DNA of 48,137 nt from Bacillota bacterium (GTDB taxonomy: Bacteria > Bacillota > Clostridia > Acetivibrionales > DTU013): NCBI GenBank assembly GCA_023412665.1, contig JAEZCA010000040.1:1-48137 (forward strand), written 5' to 3'. Positions 8,829 through 17,038 of this stretch are shown here, piece by piece. How positions within the stretch are numbered: position 1 is the first letter of the stretch; each line of letters begins with the position of its first letter. The notes under the pieces were generated by a model. That model was not told the origin of the DNA. It saw only the letters and a list, made by a program, of their open reading frames with translations, and did no database searches. Both the position numbers and the translations under genes were made by a program.

Positions 8829-9575
8829 CTACGCCCCCATTTCCTTCACTATTTTCAAAGCTATATCCGGTACATTCGTTATAATACCGTCAACCCCCGC
8901 GGCAGTCATGGCTCTGATATGATCGGGCTGGTCCACGGTAAACGGATTCACCATGATATTGTTCTGCTTGCAGCCCTTCATCACTTCGGGAACAATGTTA
9001 TAGAAAAGCGGGTGTATTGCCGTCGCCCCAATGCTCCCGGCATATTTCCACGGCTCGTAGAGACCTGCCATGTAAAGCGGCGCTGTTTTTATTTCGGGTT
9101 CATATTTTCGTATCTCCACAAGGCTGTAATGATTGAAGGACGAAATAATAGTACGGTTGGTCCGCTTGTATTTTACAACAGCATCAGCTACAGCTTTCTC
9201 TATGCCAGGATAAAACACAGGGCCGTTCTTGATCTCAATATTTAGCAGTCCGTCCCATCCTGATATCAGCCACAATACCTCGTCGAGTGTCGGTATCCTT
9301 TCAGCCTTGTAATCTTGCGAAAACCAGCTGCCGAAATCCAGCGCCTTGAGCTCTTCGAGTGTCTTGTCCCTGACCATTCCCTTTCCGCTGCTGGTCCTCT
9401 CGAGCATTTCATCATGGGTAACAACCAGAAAGCCGTCGGCACTAAGATGTACATCCAGCTCTATTCCTCCTGCGCCTAGCTCAAGCGCCGTCTGAAAGGC
9501 CGCCATCGTATTTTCCGGTGCCTGTTTTGAAGCTCCCCTGTGTGCAATAATCAATGGAGTACTTATGAACCTCAA
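8829..9575 (-). CDS. Glycerophosphodiester phosphodiesterase
   Basis: About 248 residues with the full GDPD signature: AHRGAS with catalytic His12 and Arg13, PENT, metal ligands Glu39 and Asp41 in IELDVHLSADG, and catalytic His54 in VVTHDE. It hydrolyses glycerophosphodiesters to glycerol-3-phosphate and an alcohol. No signal peptide is seen, so it is probably cytosolic and served by the adjacent MFS transporter. The start is odd. There is no ATG; TTG at 9575 abuts the AAAGGAG ribosome site with no spacing, and ATA three codons on or TTG at 9554 are the other choices. The family usually begins a few residues before IIAHRG, so the true protein may be slightly shorter. Confidence 0.9.
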   Translation of the reverse strand: MRFISTPLIIAHRGASKQAPENTMAAFQTALELGAGGIELDVHLSADGFLVVTHDEMLERTSSGKGMVRDKTLEELKALDFGSWFSQDYKAERIPTLDEVLWLISGWDGLLNIEIKNGPVFYPGIEKAVADAVVKYKRTNRTIISSFNHYSLVEIRKYEPEIKTAPLYMAGLYEPWKYAGSIGATAIHPLFYNIVPEVMKGCKQNNIMVNPFTVDQPDHIRAMTAAGVDGIITNVPDIALKIVKEMGA

Positions 9576-9611
9576 CTCCTTTCAAGCTGATAACCTTACT
9601 GCGCTTTTAGA

Positions 9612-10970
9612 TCAATTTCTAAGGCTTATGATGGGTGCAGGTATCCTGCCGCCCCTTGCGATAAATTCGCTGCTGCTGTATTTACTAATATTCATTACAG
9701 GTCCTGTTCCCAGCAGGCCGCCGAATTCAACCACCTCTCCGGCAGCTTTGCCTGGCGCGGGTATTATCCTGACTGCCGTCGTCTTGTTATTTACCACTCC
9801 TATCGCCATCTCATCGGCAATGATCGCCGATATGGTCTCTGCAGTCGTATCACCTGGCACAGCAATCATATCAAGGCCTACCGAACAAACGCAGGTCATT
9901 GCCTTGAGCATGTCTATTGAAAGGGCTCCAGCCTTTACCGCATTTATCATGCCCTGGTCCTCACTGACAGGAATAAAGGCGCCGCTCAATCCCCCCACAT
10001 GCGAAGATGCCATAATGCCGCCCTTCTTTACAGCGTCGTTCAATAATGCCAGCGCCGCTATCGTACCATGGGTACCGCATTTTTCGAGTCCCATTTCCTC
10101 AAGTATGTACGCAACACTGTCACCCACTGCAGGAGTAGGCGCCAGCGAAAGATCAACGATGCCGAATGGTACATTCAGCCTTCTTGAAGCTTCCTGGGCT
10201 ACCAGCTGGCCCATTCTGGTGATTTTGAAAGCAGTTTTCTTGATGACATCTGCAACGGTACTGAAATCAGCTCCCTTTACCTTCTCAAGGGCGCATTTCA
10301 CAACACCCGGCCCGCTGACCCCGACATTTATCACACAGTCAGGCTCGCCTATTCCATGGAACGCGCCTGCCATAAACGGATTGTCCTCGGGAGCATTTGC
10401 AAATACCACAAGCTTAGCGCAGGCCATCCCGCCCTCTTCTGCTGTAAGGCTGGCTGCCTTCTTGATGACCCGGCCCATCTGCGCTACCACATCCATGTTT
10501 ATACCCGATTTGGTAGTTGCGGTATTAACAGAAGCACATACCTTTCTCGTTGAGGCAAGAGCCTCGGGTATCGAAGCGATCAGCTTTTTGTCCCCCGGTG
10601 TGGCTCCCTTGTGGACCAATGCTGAAAAACCGCCGATAAAATCTATCCCCAACTCTTCCGCAGCCTTGTCCATCACAGCCGCAAACTCGACATAATCCTC
10701 GTCTCCGCAGCTTTCAGCCACCATGGCGATGGGAGTGACGGATATCCTCTTATTTATTATAGGTATGCCGAACTCCTTCTCTATATCTCTGCCGACCCTG
10801 ACCAAATCCTTCGCGTAAGCGGTGACCTTGTCATATATCTTTCTCCTGCAGACCGCTCCGTCCGGATGGCAACAGTCACGAAGGGAAATGCCCATGGTTA
10901 TTGTCCTGATATCAAGATATTCCTCATGTATCATTTTATATGTTTCAAGTATTTCATATTTAGTGAGCAT
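9612..10970 (-). CDS. UPF0210 (DUF711/PFL-like) family protein
   Basis: This 452-residue protein matches the conserved UPF0210 family, which has a pyruvate formate-lyase-like barrel. Recognisable stretches are ITMGISLRDCCHPDG near residue 25, the central GGFSALVHKGATPGDK and GVSGPGVVKCAL, and a C-terminal GRIPAPIISLRN. The biochemical function of the family is not established. The gene starts 11 bases after the ACT-domain gene, with its GGAGG ribosome site in the gap. This ACT plus UPF0210 pairing is conserved in Firmicutes (for example the pneumococcal SP_0238/SP_0239 pair), so the ACT protein is probably its regulator or ligand sensor. Confidence 0.88.
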   Translation of the reverse strand: MLTKYEILETYKMIHEEYLDIRTITMGISLRDCCHPDGAVCRRKIYDKVTAYAKDLVRVGRDIEKEFGIPIINKRISVTPIAMVAESCGDEDYVEFAAVMDKAAEELGIDFIGGFSALVHKGATPGDKKLIASIPEALASTRKVCASVNTATTKSGINMDVVAQMGRVIKKAASLTAEEGGMACAKLVVFANAPEDNPFMAGAFHGIGEPDCVINVGVSGPGVVKCALEKVKGADFSTVADVIKKTAFKITRMGQLVAQEASRRLNVPFGIVDLSLAPTPAVGDSVAYILEEMGLEKCGTHGTIAALALLNDAVKKGGIMASSHVGGLSGAFIPVSEDQGMINAVKAGALSIDMLKAMTCVCSVGLDMIAVPGDTTAETISAIIADEMAIGVVNNKTTAVRIIPAPGKAAGEVVEFGGLLGTGPVMNISKYSSSEFIARGGRIPAPIISLRN

Positions 10971-10981
10971 AAATTCCTCCG

Positions 10982-11251
10982 TTATATTCTGTGCATGGAG
11001 TTAAAGATGTCCTCATGCTGTATCTTGACATAGAGCTCGATTTCCCGCCCGGCCGCCTCAAGCTTGTCCGAAAGCTCGTTGAAAGCTATATTTGAGTCGG
11101 TTATATCCGTAAGCATTATCATCGTAAAAACGTCCTGCATCAAGGTCTGAGATATATCAAGTATGTTTACATTGCTTTCTGCAAGGATCCTGCTTATAGT
11201 TGCTATGATGCCTACTTTGTCCTTGCCCAATACAGTGATTACAGCTCTCAT
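10982..11251 (-). CDS. ACT-domain protein, UPF0237 family
   Basis: This 89-residue single ACT domain begins MRAVITVLGKDKVGIIA and continues into ILDISQTLMQDVFTMIM, the usual beta-alpha-beta ACT core. ACT domains bind amino acids or similar small ligands. I used the ATG at 11251 because AAGGAGAA lies just upstream; the longer upstream frame adds 48 residues that do not look like protein. It forms a tight operon with the UPF0210 gene and probably senses a ligand for it. The 263 bases upstream to the LCP gene contain no gene. Confidence 0.88.
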   Translation of the reverse strand: MRAVITVLGKDKVGIIATISRILAESNVNILDISQTLMQDVFTMIMLTDITDSNIAFNELSDKLEAAGREIELYVKIQHEDIFNSMHRI

Positions 11252-11449
11252 ACGTGTATTCTCCTTAATACAAACGGTAAATTTTGATAAACAAACTCTG
11301 GCGAAAGCCAGACAAATGTTGTTACAGCGGCCATTCTGCCATATGGTGAGAATAGTCCATATAAGAACTATAACAGACTGATAGTGAAAATTCAATCTCT
11401 CATTATACCGTGACCCAAACAGTTGCAGTACTCAAAAATGCAAGTTTAG

Positions 11450-11465
11450 GGTGCTTATTAGCACC
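11450..11465 (-). terminator. Weak hairpin downstream of the LCP gene
   Basis: GGTGCT-TATT-AGCACC forms a six-pair hairpin about 50 bases past the LCP stop. On the minus strand it is followed some bases later by TTGCATTTTT. The U-tract is displaced, so termination is only a possibility. Confidence 0.25.
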
Positions 11466-11514
11466 GCACGGAACGAAGGTGCCCCCATCTTGAATTTTAA
11501 GCATGTGGAGATAC

Positions 11515-12528
11515 TTATCTGAAGTTCTCTTCTATCATGGAGGCAGTTTCTTCCCTGTCATATATATACCACCAGATATTGTCGATGATGTGGCTTTCTC
11601 CGGGCAATACAAAGGTTTGTATACTGTCGCTCCTGAGCTTTGCCGCACTGCCTGCATATCTGGCAATATCCGCCAGAGTTATGTTTGTTTTTACATACTC
11701 CTGAAGAATTGCAAAAATATCGTCCACCTTGGCTATATACCTGAAATTCAGCTTCTGAGCAATAAGAGCTTTCATAAAATCCTGCTGCATCTTTATCCTG
11801 CCAATGTCTCCCTCAATATATCCCTGCTTTTTGTAATTACCTTTTCTGTAGCGTACAAGCTGCTCCGCCTTTTTTCCGTCCAGCAGCTGCACCCCCTTTT
11901 TCAGATGGATATGCAGATTCTGAGTCGGATCGTCATAATTCATCCTGAACGGAACATTGAACTCAACTCCGTCCAGAGTGTCAATGATCTTTCTGAAGCC
12001 TTTGAAATCAGCGGTTACGTAGTAATGGACAGGAAGGCCCGTGATCCTGGATACTTCTCTGGCGACACGCTTTGCGCCTCCCATGGAATAAAACGAATTG
12101 ATTTTTTTGTAGGTCCTTCCTGTGAAAACTCTTGTGTCTCGTGCAATTGACAGCATTTTCAATGCCGGGGCAGACGGATAGAAGCTCAGCAGCATTATAA
12201 CGTCACACCTGGTCTTGTCCATGTCAAGACCAAGCAGCAGCATGTTGACAGGAGCTGATTCGGCAACTCTTCCCTCGCTCTCTCCTGTCCCTGTCTCCGG
12301 GCTGCTCCGCCCTTCCGGATCGGCCCTTAAAATACCGGTGTCATAGCCGTGGCTGTCACCAACGCCAAAATAGTCATAGTTATCATCGTATCCGATGCTG
12401 CCGTCGCTTATGGGTTCAGGCACATAGTGAATGTCATTGACAGAATTCAGCACAATGTATAAACCGCTTACAGACAGGACAAGCAGCAAAATGACAACAG
12501 TAGCTAAAACAAATCTGGTTCCTCTCAT
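11515..12528 (-). CDS. LytR-CpsA-Psr (LCP) family wall-polymer ligase
   Basis: This 337-residue protein has one N-terminal membrane anchor (about 8-28), a variable Asp/Gly/Ser-rich stalk (35-90) and an LCP catalytic domain (about 93-245). The domain shows LLLGLDMDKTRCDVIMLLS, the pyrophosphate-binding SIARDTRV, and the later arginine-rich EQLVRYRKGNY and GDIGRIKMQQDF. LCP enzymes move undecaprenyl-linked glycopolymers such as teichoic acids or capsule onto peptidoglycan outside the membrane. The C-terminal 90 residues end with FVLPGESHIIDNIWWYIYD, a common LCP tail. It is a single-gene unit between the dapL terminator and the ACT gene. Confidence 0.9.
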   Translation of the reverse strand: MRGTRFVLATVVILLLVLSVSGLYIVLNSVNDIHYVPEPISDGSIGYDDNYDYFGVGDSHGYDTGILRADPEGRSSPETGTGESEGRVAESAPVNMLLLGLDMDKTRCDVIMLLSFYPSAPALKMLSIARDTRVFTGRTYKKINSFYSMGGAKRVAREVSRITGLPVHYYVTADFKGFRKIIDTLDGVEFNVPFRMNYDDPTQNLHIHLKKGVQLLDGKKAEQLVRYRKGNYKKQGYIEGDIGRIKMQQDFMKALIAQKLNFRYIAKVDDIFAILQEYVKTNITLADIARYAGSAAKLRSDSIQTFVLPGESHIIDNIWWYIYDREETASMIEENFR

Positions 12529-12644
12529 ATTAACCTCAGTGAAAACAGCCCGTCTTTAATCGCCATTCTCACTTAGTATATGTCTGATAGATATTTTCAT
12601 TCGATTATAGTGAATGGTTGCTCTGAACGGCTGCTATGAACAGC

Positions 12645-12700
12645 AAAAAGCAGCCTGCTGCATTAATCTCAGGTTTCCCCGGTTTTTGCCGCAGGCTGCT
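12645..12700 (-). terminator. Rho-independent terminator of dapL
   Basis: Arms AGCAGCCTGC and GCAGGCTGCT (12649-12658 and 12691-12700) are perfectly complementary over ten pairs, with a 32-base loop. On the minus strand the hairpin runs directly into TTTTTGC. It lies 24 bases after the dapL stop. Confidence 0.65.
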
Positions 12701-12723
12701 CATGTTTGATATGAAAATCCCTT

Positions 12724-13965
12724 TTACAGCTTCAGTCTTGTCCTTATGCGATCCACTGCCCTCTCTGTGTTTTCCTTGCTGCCAAAAGCGGTCAGCCTGA
12801 AATACCCCTGTCCGCTTGGTCCAAAACCGGATCCAGGTGTACCGACGATATGGGTCTCGCCCAGCAGCTTGTCGAAGAACGCCCATGAATCCATTCCCTT
12901 GGGTGTTTTCATCCATATGTACGGAGCGTTAATCCCGCCGAACACCTCAAGCCCGGCATCGATAAGCCCTTTTCTGATAATGGCAGCGTTGGTCATATAA
13001 TAGTCGATCACTGCTTTGGTCTGTATTTTTCCTTGTTCGCTGTAGACTGCTTCTGCAGCTCTTTGTATGATGTATGCCACACCGTTGAATTTAGTGGTCT
13101 GCCTCCTATACCACAGCTGATTTAGCGAAACCTTTCTCCCGCTTGCGCTTTCGGCCATAACAGCCTTTGGTATTACAGTGTAAGCACATCTTGTGCCTGT
13201 GAAGCCTGCGGTCTTTGAAAAGCTTCTGAACTCGATGGCAACATTCTTTGCCCCATCTATCTCATAAATACTGTGTGGGATATCCGGCTCGGTGATATAA
13301 GCCTCGTATGCAGAATCGTAAAGTATGATGCTATTATTCTGCTGTGCATAATCCACCCACTTTTTCAGCTCTCCCCTTGTGATGGCAGCGCCTGTGGGAT
13401 TATTGGGAAAGCAGAGGTATATCAGGTCGGCCCTTACCGAAGGCAGCTCCGGCATAAAACCATTATCCCATGTGCACGGCATATATACCACGCCGGCAAA
13501 TCTTCCGCTCACGGTGTCATATTCACCTGTCCTGCCAGCCATTACATTGGTATCCAGATAAACCGGATAGACCGGATCAGTCAGCGCAACCACATTGTTC
13601 AGACCGAAGATTTCCTGAATGTTAGCTGTATCGCTCTTCGCTCCGTCACTTATGAATATTTCATCGGTACCGATGGAAACGCCCCTTGGTTTATAATCAT
13701 TTTCAATAATAGCCTTTATCAAAAAATCATATCCATAGCCATCAGGCCCGTAGCCTTTGAAGGTTTTGGCATCCGCCATATCATCAGCGGCCTTGTGGAT
13801 GCCCTTGATGATCTCCGGCTGCAGTGGTCTTGTTACGTCTCCGATACCCAGACTTATGATGTCAGCTTCGGGATGAGCCTTAGCAAAATTTCCCCTGCGC
13901 TTTGAGACCTCTGCAAACAGGTAGTTCCCGGGTAATTTCATATAATTGTCATTTATATATGCCAT
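12724..13965 (-). CDS. dapL: LL-diaminopimelate aminotransferase
   Basis: This 413-residue class I/II PLP aminotransferase has the usual DapL length and features: an opening MAYINDNYMKLPGNYLFAEV, the SLGIGDVTRPL segment, the cofactor site LCFPNNPTGA, and the Schiff-base lysine in FRSFSKTAGFTGTRCAY. DapL converts tetrahydrodipicolinate directly to LL-diaminopimelate and bypasses the succinyl or acetyl branches of lysine and wall synthesis. It is found in plants, Chlamydia, archaea and some Clostridia. dapF, the next enzyme, lies 58 bases upstream on the same strand, so the two probably form one unit. The ribosome site is GGGGAAG. Confidence 0.95.
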   Translation of the reverse strand: MAYINDNYMKLPGNYLFAEVSKRRGNFAKAHPEADIISLGIGDVTRPLQPEIIKGIHKAADDMADAKTFKGYGPDGYGYDFLIKAIIENDYKPRGVSIGTDEIFISDGAKSDTANIQEIFGLNNVVALTDPVYPVYLDTNVMAGRTGEYDTVSGRFAGVVYMPCTWDNGFMPELPSVRADLIYLCFPNNPTGAAITRGELKKWVDYAQQNNSIILYDSAYEAYITEPDIPHSIYEIDGAKNVAIEFRSFSKTAGFTGTRCAYTVIPKAVMAESASGRKVSLNQLWYRRQTTKFNGVAYIIQRAAEAVYSEQGKIQTKAVIDYYMTNAAIIRKGLIDAGLEVFGGINAPYIWMKTPKGMDSWAFFDKLLGETHIVGTPGSGFGPSGQGYFRLTAFGSKENTERAVDRIRTRLKL

Positions 13966-14023
13966 AGTTCCACTTCCCCTCTCCTATAATAAAAATAATT
14001 CATAACCCCTCATTACGCTTTCC

Positions 14024-14857
14024 TCAGATCTCTATCTCACCGTCAAATACCTTTACTGCCGGACCTGTCTTGTAAACATGGCCGTCAGCTTCATCCCACT
14101 CTACTAGCAGCTCGCCTCCGGGCAGCATTACAGTCACTCTTCTGTCACACAGGCCGTTTATGATAGCAGCCACAACAGAAGCGCAGGCTCCGGTCCCGCA
14201 TGCCATCGTTTCACCTGAGCCCCTTTCCCATACACGCATTTTGATCCTGTCCCTGCTGATGATCTGTATGAACTCAACATTTGTTCTCTTCGGGAAGAGA
14301 CTGTTTTTCTCCAGCTGCGGACCATATATATGCAAGGGCAGCTCAGTGACATCATCCGTGAATGTCACTGCGTGGGGATTGCCCATCGAAACACAGGTAA
14401 TTCTAAACACCTTGTCATTGATCTCTACAGGCTCATCAATAAACCTCTCTTTAGTACTGACCACAGGTATAAATGCAGATTCCAGCACAGGCTCGCCCAT
14501 ATCTACCCTTACAGCAAATACTTTACCGTCAGCAGCCTTCAGTTCAAGGGTTTTGATGCCTGCCAGCGTCTCCATAGTTATTCTTTCCTTATTTATGATC
14601 CCATTTTCGTAGACGTATTTTCCGACACATCTGCTGGCATTTCCGCACATTTCAGCCTCAGACCCGTCAGCATTGAATATCCTCATTTTCACGTCCGCCA
14701 CTTCCGAGGGCATGATCAGGACCAATCCGTCGGAGCCTATTCCAAAATGCCTGTCACTGATTTTTCGTGCTAAAATTGCAGGATTTTGCAAGTCATCTTT
14801 CATATTTTCAACAAATATATAGTCATTTCCAAGTCCATGCATCTTTACGAACTTCAT
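14024..14857 (-). CDS. dapF: Diaminopimelate epimerase
   Basis: This 277-residue protein epimerises LL- to meso-diaminopimelate for lysine and peptidoglycan. Both catalytic cysteines are present: EMCGNASRCVGKY for the first and ACGTGACASVV for the second. The N-terminal KMHGLGNDYIFV is diagnostic. I placed the start at ATG 14857, where TGGAGGTT lies upstream; the longer frame adds 27 residues of non-conserved sequence. Together with dapL, it supplies the last two steps to meso-DAP. No lysine riboswitch structure is evident in the 155-base gap to the divergent DUF4380 gene. Confidence 0.95.
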   Translation of the reverse strand: MKFVKMHGLGNDYIFVENMKDDLQNPAILARKISDRHFGIGSDGLVLIMPSEVADVKMRIFNADGSEAEMCGNASRCVGKYVYENGIINKERITMETLAGIKTLELKAADGKVFAVRVDMGEPVLESAFIPVVSTKERFIDEPVEINDKVFRITCVSMGNPHAVTFTDDVTELPLHIYGPQLEKNSLFPKRTNVEFIQIISRDRIKMRVWERGSGETMACGTGACASVVAAIINGLCDRRVTVMLPGGELLVEWDEADGHVYKTGPAVKVFDGEIEI

Positions 14858-15012
14858 TTTGCAACCTCCATTGATACATCCTGCAAATATTATAACATGC
14901 AACTGCCATATCGCAATAGTTAATTTGAATAAATACATAGAAAAAGTTGAGATTAGTTCATGTATTTTATATAATCAAAAGGAAAATAATACTTACAAAT
15001 GGAGGAATTGTC

Positions 15013-15918
15013 ATGGGTGAAGTCACTATAAAAAAAGTTGAATACAAAGGCTGGAAGAATTGCATCGAAATCAGCAATGGTATAATAGACCTCGTGGCGA
15101 CAACGGATGTGGGTCCGAGGATCATTCGATTTGGGTTTGTCGGCAAAGAAAATGAATTAGTGGAATTTTCAGAGGACATAGGCAAAACAGGCTCGGAGGA
15201 ATACAGATTTTACGGCGGCCACAGGCTCTGGCACGGCCCGGAGGATCCGGTGCGCACTTACCAGCCGGACAACAGTAAGGTAGCATGGAGAAAGAAGAAA
15301 TACGGCATCGTTCTCACCCAGGATACAGAGCCTCAGGCGCATATAAAAAAGGAGATCGAAATATCCATGACTCCAGACTCTGCCAGGGTATCCGTTATCC
15401 ACAGGCTGACAAACAAGGGGTTCTGGGATGTGGAGCTGGCTCCCTGGAGCATCAGCATGATGGCGCCCGGAGGAGTTGAAGTCGTACCTCTAAACACCCG
15501 TGAAACTGGCTTGCTCCACAACGGAAGCATCTCCCTTTGGTCATACACCAGAATGAACGACAAAAGAGTCAGCTGGGGCGAAAGGTACATTACCCTTTCC
15601 CAGGATGAAAAGGCTGATACCGCCTTTAAGATCGGAATGCCCAATGAAGCAGGCTGGGCAGCTTATGCCAACCACGGACACCTATTCGTGAAACAGCATG
15701 ACCACGAAGACGAATATGAATATCCGGATGGAAACTGCTCATATGAAACCTATACTAACCACAGGTTCCTTGAGATGGAAACTCTGGGACCGGTCTGTTT
15801 GCTGGCTCCCGATGAGACAGTCGAGCACATCGAGACCTGGTCGATTTATGATAACGTCACAAGGCCTAAGAATGAAAAAGATATTGAAAGTAACATAGTC
15901 CCGCTGATTGGGAAGTAA
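15013..15918 (+). CDS. DUF4380-like (mutarotase-fold) protein
   Basis: This 301-residue protein matches the DUF4380 type. After the start it shows CIEISNGIIDLVATTDVGPRI, then GGHRLWHGPEDP and a C-terminal EHIETWSIYD. The predicted fold is the beta-sandwich of galactose mutarotases and related sugar-binding proteins. It has no signal peptide, so it would act in the cytosol. The true reaction is unknown; aldose epimerisation or carbohydrate binding are reasonable possibilities. The start ATG 15013 is preceded by GGAGGAATTGTC. It is monocistronic, with a strong terminator directly after it. Confidence 0.75.
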   Translation: MGEVTIKKVEYKGWKNCIEISNGIIDLVATTDVGPRIIRFGFVGKENELVEFSEDIGKTGSEEYRFYGGHRLWHGPEDPVRTYQPDNSKVAWRKKKYGIVLTQDTEPQAHIKKEIEISMTPDSARVSVIHRLTNKGFWDVELAPWSISMMAPGGVEVVPLNTRETGLLHNGSISLWSYTRMNDKRVSWGERYITLSQDEKADTAFKIGMPNEAGWAAYANHGHLFVKQHDHEDEYEYPDGNCSYETYTNHRFLEMETLGPVCLLAPDETVEHIETWSIYDNVTRPKNEKDIESNIVPLIGK

Positions 15919-15929
15919 TGCAGGATTTT

Positions 15930-15970
15930 AAAAGGGGTCCTGGATATATTCAAATCCAGGGCCCCTTTTA
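15930..15970 (+). terminator. Intrinsic terminator of the DUF4380 gene
   Basis: A 16-pair stem (AAAAGGGG and CCTGGAT on the left arm, their complements on the right, one G-T pair) closes an 8-base loop and ends in CCCCTTTT. It lies 12 bases after the stop. Confidence 0.85.
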
Positions 15971-16027
15971 CACAGTTGATATTATTACATTAACATATGA
16001 CCCGGCGAAAGGATCAGTTAATATACC

Positions 16028-16465
16028 ATGGAATACAACTCGATACCTGAGAAACTAAAGAAATCCAAATTATTGTCGCAGGTTCTGACAAAAGATTTTC
16101 TCGGGCAAATGGCACGTTATCTTGTTACGGGGTTTACCAGCGCAGCCATTGAATTCTCGCTGCTGTACACATTCAAGGACATTGCAGGCCTATCTGTCAT
16201 CGTGTCCAATACAATGGCGCTGGCGATAGTGTTCTGGGTCAATTTCCTTATGAACAGGCTCTGGTCATTTAAATCTAAAATGAAGCTCTGCAAGCAGCTT
16301 CCGATGTACTTTGTGCTCTTTGTTTTTAATATAGGCGCATCCGACCTTATAATGTATTTTTTGACTGACAGGGCCCAGATGCAGTACCTTCTTGCAAAAG
16401 TATTCGCAATAGGTGCAGTTGTAAGCTGGAATTTCATTATATATAAGAAGGTAATATATAAGTAA
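16028..16465 (+). CDS. GtrA family membrane protein
   Basis: This 145-residue protein has four predicted membrane helices (about 30-50, 58-75, 92-112 and 120-140) and the GtrA pattern: RYLVTGFTSAAIEF at the first helix, NTMALAIVFWVNFLMNRLWSF, and a terminal WNFIIYKKVIYK. GtrA proteins are thought to help move polyprenyl-linked sugars across the membrane, and they usually accompany a GT2 glycosyltransferase. None lies beside it here, so its partner must be elsewhere. The ribosome site (AAAGGAT) is about 13 bases upstream, a little far. Confidence 0.85.
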   Translation: MEYNSIPEKLKKSKLLSQVLTKDFLGQMARYLVTGFTSAAIEFSLLYTFKDIAGLSVIVSNTMALAIVFWVNFLMNRLWSFKSKMKLCKQLPMYFVLFVFNIGASDLIMYFLTDRAQMQYLLAKVFAIGAVVSWNFIIYKKVIYK

Positions 16466-16602
16466 TGGCCTGACAAAATCGTATCATGCCGGTCTGGACG
16501 CACAATTAATGCCCGGATACATTTCATCCTGACTTTTGTATTGGTCAGACTGTCCGAAAAGTGTTTTTCCGAAAGGCATTTAATTATGCATAAAACCCTT
16601 AT
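16466..16602. other. Intergenic stretch without a gene
   Basis: I see no supported gene, RNA or promoter between the GtrA stop and the inverted-repeat element. Confidence 0.5.
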
Positions 16603-16742
16603 GGGACTACTCATTTTTGCAGCTTTTGAACAAAACTATGTTCTGGAAAGCCTATTTTATAGCCCCATGGGCAAATGAACAAAAAAAAATGAGAACATTT
16701 ATCATAAATATCGTTCAAAAGTTGAAAAAGTGAGTAGTGCCC
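16603..16742. mobile_element. MITE-like element with imperfect terminal inverted repeats
   Basis: The left end (16603-16631) and the reverse complement of the right end (16713-16742) agree over about 29-30 bases with a few mismatches and one gap. They share GGG(C)ACTACTCA, a T-run and CTTTTGAAC. The 80-base core is AT-rich and non-coding. The layout is that of a non-autonomous element moved by a transposase elsewhere. No clear target duplication is visible, so insertion is inferred from the ends alone. Confidence 0.5.
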
Positions 16743-16810
16743 TCTGCTTTTACCATCCATCTTAGTTTTGGTTTCATAAAAGTTGATCGAAGAAGTGTGC
16801 AAAAACGCTG

Positions 16811-16834
16811 AAAAGCCTGATTTATCAGGCTTTT
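16811..16834 (-). terminator. Terminator after tRNA-Tyr
   Basis: AAAAGCCTGA-TTTA-TCAGGCTTTT is a perfect ten-pair hairpin with T-runs on both sides. It can end transcription in either direction and lies 13 bases past the tRNA 3' end. Confidence 0.8.
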
Positions 16835-16847
16835 CATACAAATTGAT

Positions 16848-16932
16848 TGGTGGAGGGAGATGGATTCGAACCATCGAAGTCACTGACAACAGATTTACAG
16901 TCTGCCCCCTTTGGCCACTCGGGAACCCCTCC
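16848..16932 (-). tRNA. tRNA-Tyr (GTA)
   Basis: This 85-base class II tRNA has acceptor arms GGAGGGG and TCCCTCC, an encoded ACCA end, anticodon loop CTGTAAA (anticodon GTA), a long variable arm as expected for tyrosine, and the TTCGAATCC T-loop. It stands between purA and the terminator. Confidence 0.96.
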
Positions 16933-17038
16933 GTATCACGCGCCTTTTGACCGGCGCATGTAATATAATACAGTACATCAGCCGCCTTTGTCAAGTACGA
17001 ACGAGCATGTTTTTTTATGGAAACAAAAGGCGGCTCCA

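Noticed and set aside
9565..10695. 376-residue rightward frame opposite UPF0210
   Set aside because: It is antisense to a conserved protein; its Ala/Pro/Ser-rich sequence is typical of a shadow frame.
11503..12150. 215-residue rightward frame opposite the LCP gene
   Set aside because: Antisense to a full-length LCP protein with all motifs.
14858..15012. A lysine riboswitch near dapL/dapF
   Set aside because: The gap is too short and shows none of the expected multi-helix pattern.
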